From Avena insularis (taxonomy: Eukaryota > Streptophyta > Magnoliopsida > Poales > Poaceae): DNA of 64,000 nucleotides. A program made the position numbers and the translations under genes. The stretch covers positions 479,171,392-479,235,391 of the forward strand of contig CM042694.1 in assembly GCA_023614405.1 (NCBI GenBank). Reading direction: 5' to 3'. The stretch's first letter is position 1. Each line of letters begins with the position of its first letter. Below are positions 34,501 to 45,293 of the stretch, piece by piece. The notes under the pieces were generated by a model. The model worked only from the letters and a program-made list of their open reading frames with translations, had not been told where the DNA came from and made no database searches.

Positions 34501-37258
34501 CTCCTGCTCGTCCTCGAGTAGGTAAGTGATAAAAAGAAAGAATAATTTTTGAGGTGACATGCACCATCAAAGACTTGATCAAAGTATTTGCAAAACATTC
34601 AAAGCTGGGCTCATAGTACTTCAATCATAACATGAAAGACAAAGTTCTAGCAATAAGCAAACAAACTATGATGCAACATGAAAAGGCACAAACAAAAGAT
34701 TCATGAATAACAATACTTTGCAAGACGTTTGTTTGTTTCACATAAAGAAAACATAGCATAATAGTATTAAGCTTGTACCTCAATAGAGTAGCAAATATAA
34801 ATGCATAGGACACCTTCAAAGTTCATAAGAGTGACTAGATACAATACTTTAAAACAAGCAATATCAAGTTATGCATCAATCAACTAGTCTTGGGACAATG
34901 CACATAGAACTAAGAATGGCCACTATGCTCTCAAAGTAGGTGCATAAAGATAGAAGGAGGAGACTCAATATAATGGTGGAAGAAAGGCCTTTTGTAAAAG
35001 GAAGTAGGGATTCAAGTCTCAAAAAGAGCTTCCAAAAATTATGGTACTTATAGCTTTCAGCTCTCATTGCCCCTATCATAAGCATCTTCAAGTGATTAAG
35101 GTTAAAGTGAACAAACTATGGTGTACATGCTTGATGAAGTATAAATCAGAAATCTCATGTCCCTTGTATACGAGGGCCGCTCCTCATGCTACTCAAGTTT
35201 AGTCTCCGGTAAGTTCTTGTCATTGTAAGTATATGTGTATCATAGAGAACCGCCAACGGGGTACCCCTTGCCCGATGATACGGAAGAATCCCCATATCAA
35301 AATGACAAGGCAAGCAGACAACGAGCATCTCAGCATTCTTCTTATTTACCATGGGAATATGGTGTTTTTTGTCTCTTTCCTCTTTTCATAGTATCTCTTT
35401 TTTTTCTTTTTTTCTCAGTATAGGACTCTTTTTTTATAAGAAGAATGCTTCATAGACAGCTCATTATGGTTACGCTGCAGGTTTCCACCATGTCTGCATG
35501 GATTAGACCAGCGGCCCAGGCGTTTCTCTAACACATATACATAACTCCATGGACTTACCAGCTCCCCTTTCATTTCACACCGACGACATCCATATACAAA
35601 AGAGCATGATATCAACTAGGTACAAGTACCAAGTGCAATGTTGAAAGCATTCCCCATGAAAGCATGGTTCTACTAATTCCCGACAAATAAGTGCAAGCAT
35701 ATACAACACAGAAGACACAATGGTTCAAGTTTATTAAGGGCAAGAAAAATAAAGTGTGCCATCAAGTTCGTGAGAGCTTTAATCACTAGTTTTCTCATAA
35801 CAAGTTTAATTTGGAAGGTAAACAAAAGCATGAATATACTTGGAATAGCATAAGCTAGTAGGTAGTTATGGTGGACTCTTTGGAATAACTTGGTTTAGGA
35901 AGTTGGATGCATGAATGTAACTCATACTTGGTTGTGGAGGCTAGCAAAATACTGGGAGCGACAAACTAAGAGAGCAATAATGGCCATAATCATGCAGAGC
36001 GACAAACCATCATTGATCAAAGCTTAAAGTGATACTACAAGTTGAAAACTAAAGGATCATAAAGGCTATGGTGACTTGAGATAGTCATAACATGGTGTGA
36101 GCATGTGCCAAGTCAACCCAAATAAAGCATCAAAGGAGAATACCACTATAATATGCTTTAATATGCTAAAACAACGCATGATTCATCCAAGGCACATTAA
36201 GCAATCTCAATTGTTTATAACAAGTCATGCTACAGCAAAGAATACTAAGCATAAGGCCAAAACAATACCAAGCATGGCATGACAAAGCGTGAGCCAAAAA
36301 CAAGCTCTTTTTACCACATAAGCATGAACGTTCCTACTCTTTTCCAAACCAAACCAAACTATTTGCAAACCAATGTATGAAAGAGGGGGTCCGACCAATT
36401 TATTCAGAAAACTAAGCAAATAAAATAAAACGAAAAACCAAAACGAAAACAAAAAGAAGACGCTCCAAGAACAACACAACTGTGCATGACACAATAAAAA
36501 TGAAGCGTTTGGAAGAAACCTGGGATTTTTATTGATGGAGAAGGGGATGCCTTGGGCATCCCCAAGCTTTGACGCTTGTACTTCTTGGATATTTGTTGGG
36601 GTGACACGTGTGGCATCCCCAAGCTTGAGCTTTAGTCCATCCTTCATCTCATTACTCATTCCTTCCATACACCTGAAAATTTTCCTTCATACAAAACTTC
36701 ACACAATCTTTATTAGCAACATTAGTGCACTCAAGATAAATAAGTCTTAATGTTCAGTTCTAACACCAAATAAACTTCCATTAGAACACTAGATACTGTA
36801 GCACTTCCCTCAAAAATCTCAATTCCCCAAAAGAACTCAAAAAGGAACCAACAAGAAGCAAATGCAGAAAATGGCAGAAATCTGTCAAAACAGACCAGCA
36901 TGTAAAGATGAATTTTGTCGAAGACCTTCTATTGCTCAAATCAAAAAGTGTTGAACTAACGAAAGTTAGATAACAACCTGGGGCAGAAGCACAAAAATTA
37001 AAGCTCAGTCCGACATACAGAGCTCTCTCACGAATTTTTACGGTGAAGCACAAAAATCTGTTTCGGGACAGCAACTTTCCCAATCATTACTTGTCTCTCA
37101 TTAGAGGTTACTCTTGGCACAAAAAGCAAATAAAAAGGATAAGGAGTGGTTATTACTTAAGTAATAACTTCCAAGACTCATCTAAAACTTTTGGGTTATC
37201 TCCCAATAAGTACTTTTCTTTAACGCCTTTAAGTTAGGCATAAGAACCAAAGAAAGAA
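34501..37258 (-). other. Element 2 non-coding 3' interior
   Basis: About 2.75 kb without a convincing gene. Collinear with 29438-32175 of element 1. Contains two further polypurine-like words (36549-36566 and 36613-36630 on the minus strand). A 147-codon frame (36668-36225) includes GDATRVTPTNIQEV and is only partly open in element 1. Confidence 0.75.
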
Positions 37259-39199
37259 TCAAGTGTTCTCAAATGAAGAAGCATTAAGACCAAATTTTGT
37301 TTTCATAGGAGAAGCAAAAGAAATCTTTTCTCTGTTTTTAGGGAAGTGTTCTATACCTTTCTTGAGTGGGAGTTGATATTTAATGGTGCCTTCTTTCATA
37401 ACAATGATGGCACCAACAGTTCTAAGAAAAGGTCTTCCCAAAGTAATAGGACAAGAAGCATTGTATTCAACATCCAAAACATAGAAATCAACGGGGACAT
37501 AGGAATTGTTAACCATAATAAGAACATCATTAAGACCCCCCACGAGTTTCTTTTTAGCATTATCATCAAGTGGGACATTCAAATAACAATCTTCAAGAGG
37601 AGGCAAATCAAGCATATCATAAATCCTTCTAGGCATAATAGAAACACTACTATCAAGATCACATAAAGCTTTGAAATCAAAGTCATTCACTTTCATATTA
37701 ATGATGGGTTCCCAACCATCCTCTTGTTTTATAGGAATAGAAGCTTTATGTTTCATCTTTTCTTCTTTAATCTTTATGAGAGCATCAGTAATGTGTTTTG
37801 TAAAGGCCATGTTCATAGCACTAGCATTAGGACTTTTAGCAAGCTTTTGTAGGAACTTAATAACTTCAGAGATGTTGCAACCATCAAGATCAAAACCATA
37901 CTTATCATCTAAAGTAGTAGAACTATTACTAGCCTCAACACTAGTGGTGATGATAGTAGAAACACTAATGTTTCTAGCAATTTCATCTTCTCTTTCCCAC
38001 TTAGCATGTAATTCAGCCAATAGTCTAACATTTTCATCAATTCTTACTTGTATGGCATTAGTAGCTGCAAAGGGATTCTCATTAGTTTCAGGTTTAGCAG
38101 CCATTTTATTCAAAGTAGACTGAGCTTCAGCTAAAGATGCTATATTTCTTTCAGCATTAGAGAGTTTGTCCTCAATAGTTTTGTTGAAAGCAGTTTGTTT
38201 ACTAATAAACTCTTTAAGCATAACTTCAAGTTCATAGGGAGCACTTTTATTATTGTTGTAAGAATTTCCATAAGCATTATCATTGTTGGGAGGATATGGC
38301 TTATAATTGTTGTTACCAAAATTGTTCCTATAAGCATTATTACCATAAGCATTGTTGCCAAAATTGTTATTTCTTATGAAGTTCACATCAACTTGCTCTT
38401 CTTGAGCAACCAAAGAAGCCAAAGGAACATTATTTGGATCAATATGGGCTTTCCCATTAACAAGCATAGACATAATAATATCAATTTTATCACTCAAGGA
38501 GGAGGTTTCCTCAACAAAATTTACCTTCTTACCTTGTGGAGATCTCTCGGTATGCCATTCAGAATAATTAACCATCATATTGTCCAAAAGTTTTGTTGCA
38601 ACACCCAAAGTGATGGTCATAAAGGTACCTCCAGCAGCAGAATCCTATAGGTTCCTTGAAGAATAGTTCAATCCTGCATAAATAGTTTGGATGATCATCC
38701 AAGTAGTCAGTCCATGAGTGGGACAATTCTTTACCAAAGATTTCATTCTTTCCCAAGCTTGAGCAACATGCTCATTATCAAGTTGTTTAAACTTCATTAT
38801 TTTACTTCTCATGGATATAATCTTAGCAGGAGGATAGTATTTTCCAATAAAAGCATCTTTGCACTTAGTCCAAGAATCAATACTATTCCTAGTTAAGGAA
38901 TTCAACCATTCTTTAGCTTTTCCTCTCAAAGAGAAGGGAAACAATTTCAGCTTAATAATATCACCATCTACATCCCTATGCTTTTGAATCTCAGAAAGTT
39001 CAACAAAGTTATTTAGATGGGAAGCAGCATCTTCATTACCAATACCAGAAAATTATTCTCTCATAACAAGATTGAGCAAAGCAGGTTTTATCTCAAAGAA
39101 AGTATTTTCAGCCACAGGTGGAGCAATAGGTGTGCTCATAAAATCATTGTTGTTGGTGCTAGTGAAGTCACACAACTTAGTGTTTTCAAGAGTAGTCAT
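37259..39199 (-). pseudogene. gag-pro: Gag-protease polyprotein of element 2, with stops
   Basis: The frame starts at ATG 39199-39197 (MTTLENTKLC) and ends at 37259. It has in-frame stops near 39050 and at about 38645. The first part carries a Retrotrans_gag-like domain (FPFSLRGKAKEWLNSL, then FIGKYYPPAKI and QAWERMKSLV), which would form the particle. The middle is Asn-rich (FGNNAYGNNAYRNNFGN) and low in complexity. The C-terminal part looks like a retropepsin: CDLDSSVSIMPRRIYDML, where the usual DLGAS is DLDSS, and later ITLGRPFLRT. The protease is followed directly by a stop. Length and order fit the 5' half of an Athila-like gag-pol, but the pol part is absent from the element. Confidence 0.85.
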
Positions 39200-39360
39200 T
39201 TTTTGGGGTTTTCAAATAAGAAAGCAAACTTGTAAAACTAATTTTTTGTGTTTTTGAAGAACAAAACAAGCAAACAAAGCAAAAAGAAAACTAAGCAGAA
39301 CAAAAACAACAAAGTAAAGAGATTGGTTATGAGGGGCTCCCCTTGTGAAGATGTCCTTGA

Positions 39361-39389
39361 CTCCGCGGCAACGGCGCCAGAAAATCGCT
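39361..39389 (-). promoter_or_regulatory. Element 2 primer-binding site
   Basis: Minus-strand AGCGATTTTCTGGCGCCG followed by TTGCCGCGGAG, the tRNA-Asp-type site of Athila-like elements, directly next to the LTR. A near copy lies inside the LTR at 39405-39429. Confidence 0.8.
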
Positions 39390-41012
39390 TGATGGCTCAA
39401 TGCACGGCGCCCAGAAAAATGCTTGATGGCGGTGTTGATGTAGAGCTCGTTGGGAACCCCAAGAGGAAGGTATGATGAGCAAAGCAGCAAGTTTCCCTCA
39501 GTTATGAAACATAGGTTTAATCGAACCAGTAGGAGCAAGGAAACACCCCAAAGGTGTTACTAGCTGACCTTTGGCAGGGCACACTACCGGTGCTAGTAGC
39601 AAGGTGGAGACCTGCACAACACAACCACAGAACTTTGTCCCCAACTTGCGATGAGGTTGTCAATCTCACCGTGTTTTGCGGAAAACAAAGGATTAAACGT
39701 ATCGAATGGAAAGAAGTAAAAGTTTGCAGAAAGTAAACACAAAGCAGTAAACAGTTTATAGATTGTATGTAAAGAAAGAGGACCGGGATCCATAGTTCAC
39801 TAGAGGTGGATCTCCTTAAGATAGATAACATGCTGGGTGAACAAATTACAGTGGGGCAATTGACAAACACCGAGAAAGCAATACATGCATATACTAATCA
39901 TCTTGACTCCATTCAGACTTGATTGGGCATTACAACATTATACATAGACCGCCATCCAACTGCATCTATGACTAATAATCCACCTTCAGTTTATCATCCG
40001 AACCCCCTCCAGTATTAAGTTGCAAGCAACAAATTATTGCTTTACAAACTGCGTGTAAATTAAACAATACGATTATTCTATGAACAAAGGATTGTTGTTT
40101 TCTCCCTAGTAGCAACAGCACATCTAGTACCTTAGAGATTTCTGTCACTTCCCCAGAATACCAGAGGCATGAACCCACTATCGAGCATAAATACTAACTC
40201 TTGGAGTTGCTAGCATCTACTTGGCCAAGATAGCTACTAACAACGGAAAGCATGCAAGATCAGAAATAACAAAGACATGATAGAAGCAATAATCAATCTG
40301 AAATAGCATCTCAATATCCATCAGTTCCCCGCAAACACAACATGCAAAATTACAAATAGATGATCTTGATCATGAACGGAGCTCACAAGATCTAAACATG
40401 AAAGCACAAAGGAGGAGAACCAGCCATCTAGCTACTACATGGATCCGTAGTCCAAGGATGAACTACTCACGCATCACACTGGAGGCTTGCATGGTGATGA
40501 ATAAGGCCTCCAGGGTGAAATCCCCTCTCCGGCAGGGTGCCGAGAAGAGCTTCAGATCCCTCCCGATCAAGGGATGGAGATGCTGGAGGATACAGACTCT
40601 TTCGTGGATTTTTGATCGGGTACTTAGGGTTTTCGTCCTGAGGGCATCTTATAGTCAAAAGGGGAGGCCGAGGGTGCTGGCTGGCCACCACCATTCTCGG
40701 CGCCAGGCCTGGCCGCGCAGCCAGGTGGTGTGGCCACCCTCTGGACCCTCTCCGTCTCGTATTCTGGCACTTGATGACTTCCAGAAAAATAGGCACTTTG
40801 GCTTTTGTCCCGTCCAATTCCGAGAGTATTCATTTTCTAACTTTCCTGGAACCAAAAACAGCAGAAAACAGGCAGCTGGCACTATGGCTCTTGTCAATAG
40901 GTTAGTCCAAGAAATCATATGAAAAGTACTCCAAAGTTGGAACAAAACACAAGAAAGTGGATAAAACCAAGCATGAAACATCAAAAATTATAGATACATT
41001 TGCAATGTATCA
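39390..41012 (-). repeat. Element 2 5' LTR
   Basis: 1623 bp, collinear with 32855-34484 and differing by scattered substitutions and short indels. The GC hairpin is only partly kept here (GGCCACCACC and GGTGGTGTGGCC at about 40690-40735). Confidence 0.9.
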
Positions 41013-41017
41013 TGGCA

Positions 41018-41676
41018 CTTAGGCTAGAGATTACAAATACTTGTTATGAGTTATATTTGGAATTAGATGTCTTTATGAAATTGTGGTATTTGTTTGAACC
41101 ATATAGTGCTCAAGGTGACAGTGTGGGGTTTTCTAGATGGGAAATATGAACTTTGAGGTGTGTTGTTATAGCCCTACCATGGATTAGAGTGTCCAACCGG
41201 AGAGTAGTTCGGAGTAGTATCATAAAGAGAAGATATTTATATGAGAGTGTTCACTAGTGAAAGTATGATCCCTAGGCCTTGTTTCTAAGCACTGAAACAC
41301 CGTTTGCTATTAGATCTATTACATGCTTGCTTGCTTCTATCTTTATTTCAGTTTTACTTTAGTCTTTTCCACGCCATCAAGCTATTTTCTATCATCATTA
41401 CCACTTATAATTATCTATACCACTTGTATTTTACTATCTCTTCGCCAAACTAGTGCACCTATACACCTGACAACTATATTGGGTGTGTTGGGGACACAAG
41501 AGACTTCTTGTATCTTGATTGCAGGGTTGCTTGAGAGGGGGTACCTTTGACCACTTCCTCCCTGAGTTCGATAAACCTTGGGTGATCCACTTAAGGCAAA
41601 ACTTGCTGCTGTTCTACAAACCTCTACACTTGGAGGCCCAACAAATGTCTACAAGAATACAAGTGCGTAGACATCA
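41018..41676 (+). repeat. Element 1 3' LTR, end part
   Basis: Continues 32192-32854 after the nested element 2 and ends GTAGACATCA. Closely matches the corresponding part of the 5' LTR (19077-19522 plus 28294-28499). Confidence 0.9.
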
Positions 41677-41681
41677 GGGGA

Positions 41682-41783
41682 TTTTACCACGAAGGCCATC
41701 CGTTGCAGAAGACTTTTTTGCCACGAAAAACGGGCCTTCAACCACGAAAATCTTCCATTGTAAAAGCCATTTTTCTTGTAGTG
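41682..41783. mobile_element. CACTA A right terminus
   Basis: The last 102 bases of A, ending TTTTTCTTGTAGTG, the inverse of CACTACAAGAAAAA. They align with the start of copy B (51200-51300). Joined with 18309 they restore the sequence seen in B. The end lies within gag codons of element 3. Confidence 0.9.
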
Positions 41784-43187
41784 TGGGTTATATTACATTT
41801 ATTTTATAATGGTCTTAACACAATGTCTAAGTCTATTCTAGATACCGCAGCAGGAGGAACGATCATGGGAAAGAAAGTGAGTGTTGCAAAGAAGTTACTT
41901 GATGATATGCAAAACAACCATGCCCAATGGCATGTGGAAAGAACCTCGATGAGAGTAAGTTCAATTACTGAGGTAAATAATGAAGAGCTTACATCTAAGG
42001 TAGACGAGCTGCTTAGTATTGTAAAGGGTAAAGAAGATACCCAAATTAATGCTATCGCTACCGATGTTAATGATGTTAATTTTATAGCTCGTGCTCCTTT
42101 TAATCCTGCATGGAAAAATAATTATGCTTATAATGTTCAAAAATATCATTCTAATCTTGTAGGAGCTCCTTATAATAATTATGATAACACTAATGGAGCA
42201 AATCATTGCAATCTCTCGTTTGAGCAAACCGTTAGAACATTTATACAGGCTCAAACCGAACAAAATAATATGCTTATTAAAATCACGGAGAACCATGAAA
42301 GTAGTATAGGAAAATTATCTAACCAGGCCGTTACAATTGGAAATGATGTGCAGGATCTACAGGAAAGGACAAAGACCGTGGAGGCTCAGCTGGGTAAGGT
42401 AGTTGAGAGCCAAGATCTCATACTAGCAAAGTTTGTTGGAAAACCTAAGCCAAATCTGGTAGAAGACCTCAAGATGATGAGGGTGGTAATGAATGAAGAG
42501 AAACCTAAAGAGATAGAATATAGAAACACGCCAACACCGGAATATACCGTGGAAGATCTATTAAAGATGATCACCATGAAGAATCCAGGTATAGAACAAG
42601 GTAATGATGCTATGTACCAACAATTTATACAATAAGTAGCATCTAAAGTTCGCGATTTAGAGATGGAGTATAAAAGACTAGCTGATAAGCTTCGAGCTAA
42701 GCTAGATGATATATTTGAGTCTACTATTAAAATTAAGTTGGGAGTCGATGAGATATCCGTACTTTGTGATCTTAGTGTGAGCGTCTCAACAATTTCCAAA
42801 AGCTTATTCGATAAACTAAACTAGGGGCCATTTGTTACTACTAAATTGGGACTCCATCTAGCTGATTCAACTTATAAACAAGTTGTTGGGATTAAACAAA
42901 ATATAGTAGTTGAAATTAAAGGTAGTCCCACTCTTATTGATCTTGTTAGTATGGACATGCCTAAAGATCCCATAGCACCTATAATTTTAGGTAGGCCATT
43001 CCTAAGAACTATTAAAGCTTTGATTAATTTACATGAGGGGAATGTGAGAATAGGGCTACCATCTAGAGATCCTCTTATAGTCCACTTCTATAGGAAAAAG
43101 AAGGTCAAGCCTAATGATGATGGTGGTGTAATTACTTTAAATGCCAACTATTTTGGAGTGGGTGTTCCACTTCTTAAACATAAGTGA
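41784..43187 (+). pseudogene. gag-pro: Gag-protease of element 3, truncated
   Basis: One frame from the CACTA junction to TGA at 43185-43187, with stops at 42633-42635 and 42822-42824. It begins in the gag C-terminal half: YNGLNTMSKSILDTAAGG parallels element 2 and typical Athila-like gags. Next come the spacer with AQWHVERTS and a coiled-coil-like stretch (QDLQERTKTVEAQLGKVVE). The protease-like part has CDLSVSVSTISKSLFDKL (DLGAS changed to DLSVS) and later IILGRPFLRT. The N-terminal half of gag is missing because CACTA A is inserted there. Confidence 0.85.
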
Positions 43188-44240
43188 TTTCCATCAAGGT
43201 CAAGCAAATTGACGTTAACTAGAAGCGCTTCATGGGAGGCAACTCATGTGAATAATTTTTTCATGTGTTACTTTTCTTGTGTTAGTTTTGTTTTGTTTTG
43301 TTTTGTTTTTGTATTTGATGAAGAGTGTTCAAGAAGACCTTTGAAGAGAGGAGAAGAAATAAGGTAATTCTCTATATTTTATTTTACTAACACATGTCCT
43401 AAGAAGTATTGCTGAATCTTTACATAATATATTTGCTATTATTTTGTCTTTTGATAAGACGTGCAAAGGCACACATAGTTTCTAATCAAAATTTTAAGGT
43501 TTATAGCTCACAGTGCTCTTAACGATCACTGGTACGACCAGAAGGGATCGTATCGTGCGCCCGTACCACATCAAGCCGTAGGAGGATAGAAAATCTGATT
43601 TTTGCCATAGAGATTAGTGCTCGTAACGATCACTGGTACGGCCGGACGCGCCCGTACCATGCACCCGTACGTACCCTTGAGCAAACATCAGTTTTCAAGA
43701 AAAGGTACCGAACCGATAATGACCAGCAGTACGGACGCGTGCCCATACCGCGTGCCCGTACCAAGTGCACCGCCTTGGAGCAGCCGTCGCCCCCAAGGTA
43801 TGTCACCCGGTATGAACGGGCTCCGGCCGTACCGCCCACCCGTACCACGTACACGGCTGCCATATTTAGCTCGAGGAGGTAACCAAAAAATCCCCAAAAC
43901 CAATCTTTCTCTTTCTTCTCCCTCGAAACTCCAAACCACCTCCATTAGATCTTCAAATTTTCTTAATATTTCTTTGATTCCTCGCACTCATTCGATCTAA
44001 GGTATGATTCTCCTCCGATCCCCAACTTATTTGAGCAAAAGCTTCACTCAATCTTTCATCATTGTCAATCTAGACTTAGGCCTTATTCTTGATTCAATCT
44101 TGATATTGAGCATGATTAGTATTGTTTTAAAGGAGTTTCTTTTGTAGTTAGTGTAGAGAATCACTTATGCTATGTTTTTATTGGACCAAAAAAAATATTA
44201 GCAATTTTATTTTACTTTGTCTTATTTTCATTATTTTTAG
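43188..44240 (+). other. Non-coding spacer with CCCGTACC-rich cluster
   Basis: Starts with AAGCGCTTCATGGGAGGC, a relative of the post-stop motif in elements 1 and 2. Between 43530 and 43860 there are at least six CCGTACC words in mixed contexts (GCCCGTACCAC, ACCCGTACGTACC and similar), with GGTACGGCC/GGTACGACC as partners. A pyrimidine-rich, promoter-leader-like stretch follows (43880-43990). Confidence 0.6.
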
Positions 44241-45293
44241 ATGAACACGAGGAGCCGTACACGTGAGATGGCTGTGGAATCCTCTGCACCACTCATTGAG
44301 ACGTTGACCCCCCGAGTCACTTGGCATCAAGTTTACCGAGGAGTTTCAGCTGAACTGTTTCAATTGTGTCAAGGTCCGTGAAATCAAGTCCACCAAGTGA
44401 GCGTGTCCTTATATCCTGAACCAACTTCGCATTCGTGATGATTTTGATTTATTTTGCAACAATGTTGGTTTGTATAATTTTGTCTTTCAGGATGTTGCCA
44501 CGTATCGCAGCTTGATGCTTGAGTTCTTCAGCACCTTGACGTACACAGTGGACCCTTACGGTTATACCGAGGAACAAAGGCCCAGAGTTGATCGCATCAA
44601 GTTCCGCCTTATGAAGTATGAGTACACCTTAACACTCAGCCAATGAGCTCAATACTTTGGGTTTTCCAACAACACTACCGATGTACACACAACTACTTTT
44701 TTAGATCCTTCCCCTATTAAATACTTTAATTTAATGAAGATTCATGAAAACACACCCAAGGAGAACCAAATTGATCACCCTGCTATTCGATATTTATTCT
44801 ATGTGATTGCTAACACTTTGCAGGCACGTGGTGAGTTTACTAGAGTTAATGAGGAGAACATATTGATCCTTGCAAAAGTATTATTAATTGTAACTTAACG
44901 CCAAATTTGGGCGCTCTTCTCATGTTTTACCTTAAGCATCAGGCTCTTCAATCTCGAGGACACATATGCGGAGGAGGAGTTGTGACCATTCTTTCATGCA
45001 CACTTCGCATCAACCTAGGTAACATCCAACCGTTGACAAGAAGTCACCGTCTCCGTCTTTCTACTCTAAGAGCATGTGGTACGGTTTCTAAAACTCATGG
45101 TAGGTACTTCTTCGATATACCTGGACAGGATCACTTGATCCTGCCTCCTTTGCCTACCGGTTTATTCTCTATCGAGGATGGACGTTTGTGTTTTGACATG
45201 CTGGTTGAAGCTAATCTACCCCAACAAGAAACACCCATGGGAGGAGGAGAAGATGAAGAAGTAGAAAAAGGAGGACCTGAACAAGATGAGTAG
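44241..45293 (+). pseudogene. ATHILA ORF-1-like protein, broken
   Basis: ATG at 44241 (MNTRSRTREMAVESS) follows an AT-rich stretch. The frame shifts near 44330 and meets stops near 44398, 44644 and 44898, but the pieces form one protein-like series. One piece has EEFQLNCFNCVKVREIKSTK, then LRIRDDFDLFCNNVGLYNF, DVATYRSLMLEFFSTL, and RIKFRLMKYEYTL. Later pieces run NQIDHPAIRYLFYVIANTL and SRGHICGGGVVTIL. The last, 44907-45293, ends in an acidic tail (GGGEDEEVEKGG). The order resembles the plant ATHILA ORF-1 family (PF03078), whose function is not established. The reading comes from motif order, not a search. Confidence 0.65.

Larger units (their letters stand above)
32855..41012 (-). mobile_element. 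Element 2: Athila-like gypsy with gag-protease
   Basis: 8.16 kb, inserted in the 3' LTR of element 1 with target duplication TGGCA (32850-32854, 41013-41017). LTRs are 32855-34484 and 39390-41012. The primer site on the minus strand (39380-39361, CTGGCGCCGTTGCCGCGG) is of the tRNA-Asp type. The interior of 4.9 kb encodes gag and a retropepsin-like domain, but no reverse transcriptase, RNase H or integrase, so this copy is non-autonomous. The start of its LTR and its 3' interior are related to element 1, but the rest of the LTR and the coding part are not. Confidence 0.9.
18310..41676 (+). mobile_element. Element 1: nested Athila-like gypsy, non-autonomous
   Basis: Runs TG (18310) to CA (41676) with target duplication GGGGC (18305-18309) and GGGGA (41677-41681), one base different. 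Copy B gives the pre-insertion sequence, which confirms the site. Without its two nested insertions the element is about 6.4 kb: a 1.42-kb 5' LTR, a 3.7-kb interior and a 1.32-kb 3' LTR. The primer site resembles the tRNA-Asp-type site used by Athila-like elements. The interior has one accessory ORF and no gag, protease, reverse transcriptase or integrase, so it must have depended on proteins from elsewhere. Confidence 0.85.

Noticed and set aside
36225..36668. 147-codon minus-strand frame in element 2 as a gene
   Set aside because: Only the first 60 codons resemble element 1, where the frame is broken; the shared part is better explained by conserved non-coding sequence and polypurine-like words.
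38195..38650. Plus-strand 151-codon frame
   Set aside because: Shadow of the Asn-rich gag region on the minus strand.
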